64,000 nucleotides of DNA from NCBI RefSeq assembly GCF_013394655.1, contig NZ_CP053351.1:558001-622000 (forward strand), given 5' to 3'. Below are positions 37,901 to 45,322 of this stretch, one piece after another. Origin of the DNA: Winogradskyella schleiferi. GTDB taxonomy: Bacteria; Bacteroidota; Bacteroidia; Flavobacteriales; Flavobacteriaceae. A program made the position numbers and the translations under genes. Each line of letters opens with the position of its first letter. Positions within the stretch are counted from its first letter, which is position 1. The notes under the pieces are model-generated. The model was given only the letters and a program-made list of their open reading frames with translations, did no database searches and had not been told where the DNA came from.

Positions 37901-38601
37901 TTAACCCGAAAGGAAGTGCGCTCATTAGAAACGGAAACCTGACTTTAAAAATATTAGATAGAATTCCTATTGATAATAAGAGTTATGGCGACACCTATAA
38001 ACAACGCACAAAAAATATAAGTGCCCATTTTAAACACGAATTTATGAAGTTTCGCGAAGCAGTAGAATCTGACATTTATTTTCGCGATAATCTTTTCGAC
38101 GAATATCGATACAAAGGCGACAATGTTTTCCAAACCGTTCAGAAAGACTTCAACACGTATAAGGAGATTTACAACCAAATTTTATGGGCAATTGACCCAA
38201 AGGCCGAAATCATTCATATATCGAAGGATTATGGGCAATTGGATTTTCTTTTGGCCTTAAACTCTATGGATAGAAAAATATTTTCTTATATTGAAAACGG
38301 TTCTGTCAGACCAATGCTTCAAAATAGTTTTATTACAAATAAGCACAAAAACCTTATTTTTGAAAATACACTAGAGACCACATTAGAACACAAGGGAAAC
38401 ACTCTAATTCTAAACACAAACCAATTATCTGAAGAGCACATAAGAACGGTTTTGAATAACACCATTAATCTTGTAATTTTGATAAAAGAAAGTCGAAATT
38501 TGTATGCTGAAACAGTTTCCAAATTAGGATTTGAGTCTATTCAAGAGCATGAAAATCTTGTTATTTGCAAACGAAAAGAGATAATAAAACAAAACACATG
38601 A
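34903..38601 (+). CDS. MMPL/RND exporter fused to a PlsC-type acyltransferase and a third degenerate domain
   Basis: 1232 residues. Residues 1-800 are an RND/MMPL transporter with two sets of helices and external loops. Residues 870-1020 are a PlsC-like acyltransferase with NHTSFLD (His894, Asp899) and FPEGTR (Glu962). Residues 1060-1232 occupy the place of a methyltransferase domain in similar flavobacterial proteins, but the SAM loop here reads ISKDYGQLDFLLAL, lacking the GxGxG pattern, so it may not bind SAM. The protein could export pigment and acylate or receive it. It shares an ATGA overlap with the next gene. Confidence 0.85.
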   Translation: MHNFFYNTYQYFVSRKWLGLGILVIVFASLIFVASKIQFEEDINKLIPTNKDNEEFQKVLKNVNFTDKIIVNITKENDASVDDLTNYASQFIDSINQSSSKYIEKIQGRVNSDDIQGTANFIYQYLPLFLDESDYETIANKIEKDSIEATTLKNYKTLISPSGLIAKDFILKDPLGLSFIALKKLRELNFGDSFTLQNGFLVSKDEQHILLFITPALETNETAENSLFVEELYATNAKLNESFKGKVSSEYFGGTLIAVANANQIKSDIQVTISIALSILLLIFIFFYRKLTVPIILFVPTIFGGLLAIVILFLIREKISAISLGIGSILLGVTLDYSLHILTHIRSNNNVKNLYKEIAKPILMSSTTTALAFLCLLFINSQSLQDLGIFAAISVMGASFFALFFIPQVYKDQSQKVSKTTVFDKIAAYNIHQNKWVVIVLVVFFVGSLFTYNKVIFNKDLSQLNYYPKDLRTAELRLDNLINSTSKSIYIAAYGNSEESTLEVNDQILEKLDSLKAENKLINFSSIGTFVHSKKQQIQQIEKWHSFWDAKTIQNTKDNLIESGTTLGFKPETFKNFYALLHTNFEPIAIEDYKAIHTFSVDDYIATKDNYTTITTLVKVEDGDAVMAAFKNAAQTLVIDRKQMNETFLGNLKTDFNSLIGYSLVVVIVLLILFYKSFSLTLVTGIPICLTWLLTVGIMGLFHLEFNIFNIIISTFIFGLGIDYSIFVTNGLLHEYKTGEESLATHKTSILLSVITTILGVGVLVFAKHPALYSISIVCLIGILSAVLIAFTIQPLLFKLFIGSRTKRPISFRLLIHSILSFGYFGSGGLFISLISATLLKIIPVSKKVKMRWFHKAVSKFMKSVLYTNPFLKKTVLNPTNETFEKPALIISNHTSFLDILAVGMLHPKIIFLVNDWVYNSPVFGKAVQAAGFYPVSSGIENGVSHLQEKINQGYTLMVFPEGTRSTTNKMKRFHKGAFYVAEQLNLDIIPILIHGNSEINPKGSALIRNGNLTLKILDRIPIDNKSYGDTYKQRTKNISAHFKHEFMKFREAVESDIYFRDNLFDEYRYKGDNVFQTVQKDFNTYKEIYNQILWAIDPKAEIIHISKDYGQLDFLLALNSMDRKIFSYIENGSVRPMLQNSFITNKHKNLIFENTLETTLEHKGNTLILNTNQLSEEHIRTVLNNTINLVILIKESRNLYAETVSKLGFESIQEHENLVICKRKEIIKQNT

Positions 38602-40151
38602 AATCACATTATGACGTTGTAATAATTGGAAGCGGATTGGGAGGCTTGGTTTCTGGTATCATTTTGGCAAAAGAAGGTTATAGTGTTTGTGTGCTTGAAA
38701 AAAACAACCAATATGGTGGCAATTTGCAAACCTTTGTAAGGAACAAAACCATTTTTGATACTGGTGTACATTACATTGGTGGACTTGATGAAGGGCAAAA
38801 TCTCTATCAATACTTTAAATATATTGACATTTTAGACGATATTTCCCTGAAAAAATTAGATATAGAAGGTTTCGATATTGTTACTTTTGATGATGACCCA
38901 GCAGAATATAAGCATGCTCAGGGTTACGAAAAATTTATTGAAGTTTTAACGGAACAATTTCCTGAAGAGGAAGAAGCCATTACAGCATATTGCGATAAAT
39001 TAAGGGAAACCTGTGCAAGTTTTCCGCTCTATAACTTAAAGAAAGGTAAGCCTTATTATGATGATACGGCTATTTTTCAACTTCAGGCAAAAGCATTTAT
39101 TGCGTCTCTTACAGACAATAAAAAGTTACAAGCTGTACTTGCCGGAACCAACTTTTTATATGCTGGTGATGGCGAGCGCACACCGTTTTATGTGCATGCG
39201 TTGACTATCAATTCATATATAGAAAGTTCATATCGATGTATCAATGGCGGCAGCCAAATTACCAAGGCTTTAATCAAACGATTGAAAGAAAACGGAGGGG
39301 AAAACTACAAACATCACAATGTGATTGAATTTGGATTTGAAGATGGTAAAATCACATCCGCAATTTGTTCCAACGGAAAAGAAATAAAAGGCGATTTATT
39401 TATTTCCAACATTGAACCTAAACTGACCTTAGACCTTGTTGGTAAGGATAAATTCAGGAAATCGTACACCAATAGAGTTGATAAAATTGAAAGTACTATT
39501 GCAGCATTCAGCTTATATATTGTGTTAAAACCGAATTCCTTCAAATACCAAAATAAAAATTTCTACCACTTTAAAGACCCAGATAAGGTTTGGGATGTAC
39601 ATAAATATACACAAGAAAGTTGGCCAGAAGGTTATATGATGTCTATGTCCATAAAGAAAAATATGGAAGACGGTTATGGTGACAATATTACCGTAATGAC
39701 GTATATGCATTACGATGAGGTAAAACCCTGGATGGATACTTTCAATACGGTTGCCGATAAAAACGAAAGAGGTCAGACCTATGAGGAATTTAAAGCTGAA
39801 AAAGCAGAGAAACTCATCAAGGAAATGGAGCTGAAATTTCCGAATTTAAGAGATTGCATTCAAGAGGTTTACACGTCCACACCATTATCGTATAGAGATT
39901 ATATTGGAAGTAATAGAGGCTCTATGTATGGTTATGTTAAGGATGTCAATAGACCCATGGAATCTTTTATATCGCCAAAAACAAAGGTCAAAAACTTGAT
40001 GTTTACAGGTCAAAGTCTCAACATGCATGGTATTTTGGGCGTGACTATAAGCGCTATCATGACCTGTGGAGAGATTCTTGGTAAGGACTACTTGCTAAAT
40101 AAAGTTGTAGAAGCGAATAAGGAATCAGAAATTACTGAAAATAAGGCCTAA
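38598..40151 (+). CDS. FAD-dependent phytoene desaturase-like oxidoreductase
   Basis: About 517 residues. The dinucleotide motif is VVIIGSGLGGLVSGIILAKEG, with YGGNLQTF after it. The C-terminal FAD-binding segment is MFTGQSLNMHGILGVTISA. The family includes carotenoid desaturases, isomerases and saturases. Here it may oxidise the resorcinol precursor (aromatisation) or set polyene geometry. ATG 38598 overlaps the stop of the exporter gene, which decides against the TTG at 38565. Confidence 0.83.
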   Translation: MKSHYDVVIIGSGLGGLVSGIILAKEGYSVCVLEKNNQYGGNLQTFVRNKTIFDTGVHYIGGLDEGQNLYQYFKYIDILDDISLKKLDIEGFDIVTFDDDPAEYKHAQGYEKFIEVLTEQFPEEEEAITAYCDKLRETCASFPLYNLKKGKPYYDDTAIFQLQAKAFIASLTDNKKLQAVLAGTNFLYAGDGERTPFYVHALTINSYIESSYRCINGGSQITKALIKRLKENGGENYKHHNVIEFGFEDGKITSAICSNGKEIKGDLFISNIEPKLTLDLVGKDKFRKSYTNRVDKIESTIAAFSLYIVLKPNSFKYQNKNFYHFKDPDKVWDVHKYTQESWPEGYMMSMSIKKNMEDGYGDNITVMTYMHYDEVKPWMDTFNTVADKNERGQTYEEFKAEKAEKLIKEMELKFPNLRDCIQEVYTSTPLSYRDYIGSNRGSMYGYVKDVNRPMESFISPKTKVKNLMFTGQSLNMHGILGVTISAIMTCGEILGKDYLLNKVVEANKESEITENKA

Positions 40152-40152
40152 T

Positions 40153-41826
40153 ATGTTGCTAAAGAAAGTACAGACGGTACGTTGGTTTTATTTATTGTCA
40201 GTCCTGTTTTTAGTCACTTCCTGTGGTGTTTCAAAATCTTTACATGATGTGCCAGATGTAAGTGCTTATAGCGCTGATATTCCTGAACGCATACAAATGT
40301 CGGATACTACCTTCTCATTAGGAAATAGCCATCTCAATAAAAACAAACAAGGCTTATGGGAATTGTATGTGGCAGGCAATCCTTTGGAAATCGGTTTGAA
40401 AACAGGTCGATTAACACAAGAATTATTCAAAAAACAAGAAGCAGCCTTTTTATCAAAGGTTGATGAACTGGTGCCTTCAAATACCAGAAAATACTTTCTA
40501 CGAAAACTTTTAGCATGGTACAACCGGAAAATGTATTTGAATATTCCAGAAGAATATAAAGCCGAAATTTATGGACTTTCAAGATATGCGTCTGACGATT
40601 ATGACCATGTAGCCAGTAATTATTTAAGGATATTATACCTTCATGGCGCTCATGATATCGGTCATGCCTTTCAGGATTTGGCTTTGGTGGGTTGCACATC
40701 TTTCGCTGCTTGGGGAGAAAAATCTGAAGATGGCAGTTTAATAATTGGTCGAAATTTCGACTTTTTTGCAGGCGATGATTTCGCCAAGGACAAAATTATT
40801 GCTTTTGTGAATCCTACTGAAGGCCATAAATTTATGTCGGTAACTTGGGCAGGCATGATAGGCGTGGTTTCGGGAATGAATGAACATGGCTTAACGGTAA
40901 CCATCAATGCAGGAAAATCTAAGATTCCACTTGTGGCTAAAACGCCTGTTTCAATATTAACCCGTGAAATATTGCAATATGCTTCGACGATAGAGGAAGC
41001 TATTGCAATTGCCAAGAAACGACAGGTTTTTGTTTCCGAATCCATATTTGTTGGTAGTGCCAAGGATAAAAAAGCGATTACCATTGAGGTGTCGCCAAAG
41101 AATTTTGGGGTTTATGAAGTGCCAAATTCCAATCAATTAATTTGCGCTAATCATTTTCAAAGCGAGGCTTATGCTGACGATGAAAATAATAGTAAACACA
41201 TTTTGGAAAGTCATTCCCAATACAGATATGAACGTATGCAAGAGTTGCTTAGCCAAAACCAGAAGATAACACCACAAATTGCGGTAGATATTTTAAGAAA
41301 TAAGGAGGGTTTAAACGATAAGGACATTGGATATGGAAATGAAAAAGCACTAAATCAGTTATTAGCACATCATGGTATTGTTTTTAAACCAGAGCAACGT
41401 TTGGTTTGGGTATCGTCCAGTCCATATCAATTAGGGGAATTTGTGGCTTATGATGTGGATGATGTATTCAATAACCCGTCAAAAAAATTATTGTCGAATG
41501 CACAACTCAATATTGAAGAGGATGATTTTCAGTTTACGCAGGCCTATCGTGATTACGAAGCCTATAGACGGCTGAAAAGAGATGTGCTTTCTTCCATAGG
41601 TGATGAAGAACACGTAGAACCGTCAACCCTTTCAGAGTTACAGACTTTAAACCCAAACTACTGGGAAGCATATTTTATTGTGGGCACGTATTATTATGAA
41701 AAAGGGTATTTTACAGCAGCACTAAATGCGTTCGAAAAAGCAAAAACCAAAGAAATCACTACAGTTCCCGACAAAGAACGAGTAGATGGTTATATTAAAA
41801 AAATAAAAAGAAAGTTAGAGTTATGA
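40153..41826 (+). CDS. C45-family (Ntn hydrolase) acyltransferase-like lipoprotein
   Basis: 557 residues. The N-terminus has a lipobox (FLVTSCGVS). The Ntn domain begins at Cys181 in LVGCTSFAAWG, which would become the N-terminal nucleophile after self-cleavage, and continues with IIGRNFDFF and MIGVVSGMNEHGLTVTINA. Residues 500-550 resemble a TPR (NYWEAYFIVGTYYYEKGYF). The family makes or cleaves amide and ester bonds with acyl chains. It is a candidate for forming the ester between the two flexirubin halves outside the cytoplasm. It overlaps the ligase gene by four bases. Confidence 0.8.
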   Translation: MLLKKVQTVRWFYLLSVLFLVTSCGVSKSLHDVPDVSAYSADIPERIQMSDTTFSLGNSHLNKNKQGLWELYVAGNPLEIGLKTGRLTQELFKKQEAAFLSKVDELVPSNTRKYFLRKLLAWYNRKMYLNIPEEYKAEIYGLSRYASDDYDHVASNYLRILYLHGAHDIGHAFQDLALVGCTSFAAWGEKSEDGSLIIGRNFDFFAGDDFAKDKIIAFVNPTEGHKFMSVTWAGMIGVVSGMNEHGLTVTINAGKSKIPLVAKTPVSILTREILQYASTIEEAIAIAKKRQVFVSESIFVGSAKDKKAITIEVSPKNFGVYEVPNSNQLICANHFQSEAYADDENNSKHILESHSQYRYERMQELLSQNQKITPQIAVDILRNKEGLNDKDIGYGNEKALNQLLAHHGIVFKPEQRLVWVSSSPYQLGEFVAYDVDDVFNNPSKKLLSNAQLNIEEDDFQFTQAYRDYEAYRRLKRDVLSSIGDEEHVEPSTLSELQTLNPNYWEAYFIVGTYYYEKGYFTAALNAFEKAKTKEITTVPDKERVDGYIKKIKRKLEL

Positions 41827-43112
41827 TTCCTGAGATAGAATATGCATCAAAAGCTGAAATAAACGACTTTCAAGTTCAAAAATTGAGGGAACTACTGGTT
41901 TATTTAAACTCGAATTCTGCTTTTTATAAACGGTTGTTTAAAACACACCACATCGACATTAATAGTGTCAATTCACTTGAAGATTTAGCTGGAATTCCTA
42001 CCACGTCAAAAGACGATTTACAAAAATATAATGACGACTTTATATGCGTGCCTAAAAATAAAATTGTAGATTTTGTAACCACTTCCGGAACTTTGGGCGA
42101 ACCTGTTATTTTTGCACTTTCGGACAAGGATTTGGATCGATTGGCCTATAATGAAGCTATTTCTTTTGCTTGTGCTGGTGTTGGTTCAGATGATATAATT
42201 CAGCTTATGACCACCATTGACAGGCGGTTTATGGCAGGACTCGCTTATTTTTTAGGCGCTCGTAAACTTGGCGCAGGAATTATTCGTGTTGGAAACGGCA
42301 TTCCGGAATTGCAATGGGATTCCATCTTAAAATTTAAACCTACCTATATTATTGCAGTACCTTCATTTTTGTTGAAACTTATTGAATATGCACAACAACA
42401 TGAAATAGATATTAATGCTTCAGGAATTAAAGGTGCCATTTGTATTGGAGAATCACTTAGGGAACAAGATTTTTCATTGAATACTTTATCCAAAAAAATA
42501 AAGGACAACTGGAATATTGAATTGTTTTCAACCTATGCTTCTACGGAAATGAATACGGCTTTTACCGAATGTGAAGCACATCGAGGCGGACATCAGCATC
42601 CAGAACTTATCATAACCGAAATTTTAGATACAAATAATCAAACCGTTGCTGAGGGCGAAGCTGGAGAATTGACGATTACCACTTTAGGGGTTGAAGGCAT
42701 GCCTTTGTTAAGATTTAAAACTGGAGATATTGTAAAATCCCATAGCCAGAAATGCAGTTGTGGCAGAAATACCAATCGATTAGGACCTGTTATCGGCCGA
42801 AAGAAACAAATGATAAAATATAAGGGCACAACCATTTATCCACCTGCGATGCACAATGTTTTAAATGATTTCGCCGAGGTTGAAACCTATATTATAGAAC
42901 TGTCGCATAACAGCATTGGAACAGACGAAATCCTTATAAAAATCGCTACCTTAGAAGCTACGGAAGACTTGTTGCAAAATATTAAGGACCATTTCAGGGC
43001 TAAGTTAAGAGTGCGGCCAAAAATAGAGTTTTGTGCTAAAAAGGAAATTCAAAGATTGCAATTTCCTAAAATGAGTAGAAAACCGATGATGGTGATTGAT
43101 TTGAGGAAGTGA
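41823..43112 (+). CDS. AMP-binding ligase, phenylacetate-CoA ligase type (aryl starter activation)
   Basis: 429 residues. The ATP loop is TTSGTLGEPV (residues 86-95) and the adenylate segment is YASTEMNTAFTE near residue 238. CSCGRNTNRLGPVIGRKKQMI near residue 305 includes the conserved Cys pair and hinge. It activates an aryl acid as adenylate and passes it to CoA or ACP. With the ammonia-lyase at 11775 the substrate is very likely p-coumarate, as for ApeH. It is the last-but-one gene of the array. Confidence 0.87.
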   Translation: MIPEIEYASKAEINDFQVQKLRELLVYLNSNSAFYKRLFKTHHIDINSVNSLEDLAGIPTTSKDDLQKYNDDFICVPKNKIVDFVTTSGTLGEPVIFALSDKDLDRLAYNEAISFACAGVGSDDIIQLMTTIDRRFMAGLAYFLGARKLGAGIIRVGNGIPELQWDSILKFKPTYIIAVPSFLLKLIEYAQQHEIDINASGIKGAICIGESLREQDFSLNTLSKKIKDNWNIELFSTYASTEMNTAFTECEAHRGGHQHPELIITEILDTNNQTVAEGEAGELTITTLGVEGMPLLRFKTGDIVKSHSQKCSCGRNTNRLGPVIGRKKQMIKYKGTTIYPPAMHNVLNDFAEVETYIIELSHNSIGTDEILIKIATLEATEDLLQNIKDHFRAKLRVRPKIEFCAKKEIQRLQFPKMSRKPMMVIDLRK

Positions 43113-43166
43113 TGTAAGGTTTTAATTTAAAAATCATTAATTTTATAGACATATACCATTAAGATT

Positions 43167-44420
43167 ATGAGTAATACAAATGTCGATGTTTTAATTATTG
43201 GTGCAGGACCTTCAGGGTGTGTTGCCGCTTCTTATTTAAATAACAATGGTATCGTTGTTAAAGTCGTTGAAAAAAATAAATTTCCAAGGTTTGTTATCGG
43301 CGAAAGCTTATTGCCACGCTGCATGGATCACTTTGAAGAAGTGGGTTTGTTGACATGTTTAAAAGACCAAGGGTTTGAGCGCAAAGAGGGCGCTCGATTT
43401 TTAAGAGGCGATGTTGTTTGTAATTTCGACTTTAGTAAAAAACACACTGACGGTTGGGATTGGACCTGGCAAGTTCCACGAGCCGATTTTGATAAAACCC
43501 TTACTGATGAACTATTAAAACGCGGTGTGGATATTGCGTTTGAAGAAGAGGTTGTTGGTGTAGATTTTAACGCTGATGGAAGTTCAATAACGACCATTAA
43601 AAACAAGGATGGTGAGATCAACAAAATTGGAGCAAAATTTATTATAGATTCTAGTGGTTATGGCAGAGTTCTGCCAAGACTTCTTGATTTGGACAAACCT
43701 TCCGAATTGCTTAACCAATCTTCGATATTTACACATGTAAAAGATGTTAAGCGTCCAGAGGGATGGGAAGGTACAAGGATTACATTTGATGTTCTCGATA
43801 CGAGATTGTGGTTTTGGGTAATTCCGTTTTCTAACGGCATAACAAGTATAGGTTTTGTCGGTCCGACGGAATTTATAGAATCATTCGAAGGAACGTCTTC
43901 AGAAAAATTAACGGAAATGTTAAAATTATCCTCTTATTACAGAGAACGTTTTGAGGAGGTGGACTTTTCATTTAGTCCTGTTGAAATTACTAATTATTCC
44001 AAGTCGGTTAAACAACTATACGGAAATGGGTATGTATTAACAGGAAATAGCGCTGAGTTTTTAGATCCCGTATTTTCTTCTGGTGTTACATTTGCAACAG
44101 AATCAGCATTGAAGGCAGCAAAGTTAATTACCAAATCCTTACAAAATGAAGCCGTTGATTGGGAAGTGGACTATTCAGATTACATAAAAAGTGGTGTTAA
44201 CGTTTTTTCTACCTATGTAAAAGAATGGTATACAGGGAATTTACAAACCTTGTTTTTTCACCGACCAGAAAACCCTGAAGTAAAAAAGCAGATTTGTGCG
44301 GTATTAGCAGGCTATGTGTGGGATCAAACTAATCCTTTTGTGAAAAACCATCATAGACTTGTTAAAACTTTGGCCCATATCATCAACATGGAACAAAACG
44401 AAAAAGTGAGTAATTTATAA
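43167..44420 (+). CDS. Flavin-dependent halogenase-like oxidoreductase
   Basis: 417 residues. The FAD motif is VLIIGAGPSGCVAASYL. GESLLPRCMDHF and GFERKEGARF follow, with Lys73 at the position of the catalytic lysine of flavin halogenases. WFWVIP at residues 215-220 fits the WxWxIP signature that separates halogenases from monooxygenases. Some flexirubins are chlorinated on the ring, so ring chlorination is a reasonable hypothesis. Related reductases share part of this pattern, so hydroxylation or reduction remains possible. It ends the same-strand array. Confidence 0.75.
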   Translation: MSNTNVDVLIIGAGPSGCVAASYLNNNGIVVKVVEKNKFPRFVIGESLLPRCMDHFEEVGLLTCLKDQGFERKEGARFLRGDVVCNFDFSKKHTDGWDWTWQVPRADFDKTLTDELLKRGVDIAFEEEVVGVDFNADGSSITTIKNKDGEINKIGAKFIIDSSGYGRVLPRLLDLDKPSELLNQSSIFTHVKDVKRPEGWEGTRITFDVLDTRLWFWVIPFSNGITSIGFVGPTEFIESFEGTSSEKLTEMLKLSSYYRERFEEVDFSFSPVEITNYSKSVKQLYGNGYVLTGNSAEFLDPVFSSGVTFATESALKAAKLITKSLQNEAVDWEVDYSDYIKSGVNVFSTYVKEWYTGNLQTLFFHRPENPEVKKQICAVLAGYVWDQTNPFVKNHHRLVKTLAHIINMEQNEKVSNL

Positions 44421-44440
44421 AACTAAACTACACACTTTTT
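44401..44440 (+). terminator. Possible terminator of the flexirubin array
   Basis: AAAAAGTG (44401-44408) can pair with CACTTTTT (44433-44440), followed by T residues. The loop is long (24 bases) and the stem is AT-rich, so the call is weak. A separate perfect dyad TCTAATCT-AA-AGATTAGA lies at 44451-44468, over the end of the convergent gene. Confidence 0.35.
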
Positions 44441-44463
44441 TTGAAAAACCTCTAATCTAAAGA

Positions 44464-45072
44464 TTAGAATGCTTTTTTCATTATTAATTTAGATAAGCTC
44501 TTGCCTGTTTTCGCAAAGCCTTCTCCAATACGATCTTCGTTACTAAAAGTGCCACCATATCTATTGCCAGGTGCGTGCTTACTAGTGATTTCTAATAGAA
44601 CATTATCTCTATTTGCAGTTTCAACAAACTTTAATAACGTAGTTAATTTTGCAGGTTGCCTCATTACGGCAACATTATACCCTGGATATATCCAAACAAC
44701 TTCTACAACAAGCGTGTACTTAGCATCCGTAAGGCCTTCTTCGAAAGACATGCCTTTATCTTCAGCTAAATCTCTATTCATGAGCTCTAAAAATTTTGGT
44801 GCATAGATTAATTCTCTACTAGCTTCCCATTTTTTCGCCCATGTTTTTCCTTTCCCTTTTGATTTTTCCTCTAGGTCTGCAGTTCTTTCTGCGACATATT
44901 CTTCCTCAGTGAGATTATCCTTATTGATTTTCAAGTTGCTGTAATCAAACTCAACATTAATGGCTTGGTTACTTTCAATGAAATCAAAATTGCCTTCAGC
45001 AACTTTCATTTTTTGAGCGAAAACTATTGTAGAAAACAAAAAGATGAACGCTAGTGATAATGTGTTTTTCAT
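44464..45072 (-). CDS. Secreted protein of unknown function
   Basis: 202 residues with a signal peptide (cleavage after FAQ, residue 20). The mature part has an acidic and lysine-rich stretch (EEKSKGKGKTWAKKWEASRE) and a beta segment YTLVVEVVWIYPGYNVAVM. No domain is recognised. It is convergent with the pigment array and divergent from the regulator, so it belongs to neither unit. It is probably transcribed from the TATATTTG element just upstream. Confidence 0.65.
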   Translation of the reverse strand: MKNTLSLAFIFLFSTIVFAQKMKVAEGNFDFIESNQAINVEFDYSNLKINKDNLTEEEYVAERTADLEEKSKGKGKTWAKKWEASRELIYAPKFLELMNRDLAEDKGMSFEEGLTDAKYTLVVEVVWIYPGYNVAVMRQPAKLTTLLKFVETANRDNVLLEITSKHAPGNRYGGTFSNEDRIGEGFAKTGKSLSKLIMKKAF

Positions 45073-45098
45073 AATAAAATTTAGAATTAGTGATTGGT

Positions 45099-45106
45099 CA
45101 AATATA
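45099..45106 (-). promoter_or_regulatory. Candidate -7 element for the secreted protein gene
   Basis: TATATTTG on the minus strand fits TAnnTTTG and lies 26 bases before ATG 45072. A TTG lies 15 bases further upstream, which is shorter than the preferred spacing. Confidence 0.4.
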
Positions 45107-45322
45107 TCAAAAATAATTAAGCAATGACTTTTTTTTAAAATTGAGGATTTTAGTACTGGGTTTCTGCTACTTATAGCTCATTTTAAAAAGATTATCTGGC
45201 CTGTTCATCGGTTTAATTTAACTATACATCGTCTTTCAATATTGATCTCTAACCTAGTAAATACAGTTTGTTGAAAAAATTACTACCTTAACAGCATCTT
45301 ACAACAACAATTATATTTTTTT

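Noticed and set aside
44464..45072. Secreted protein gene as part of the pigment array
   Set aside because: It is on the opposite strand, with its own candidate promoter, and converges on the last pigment gene.
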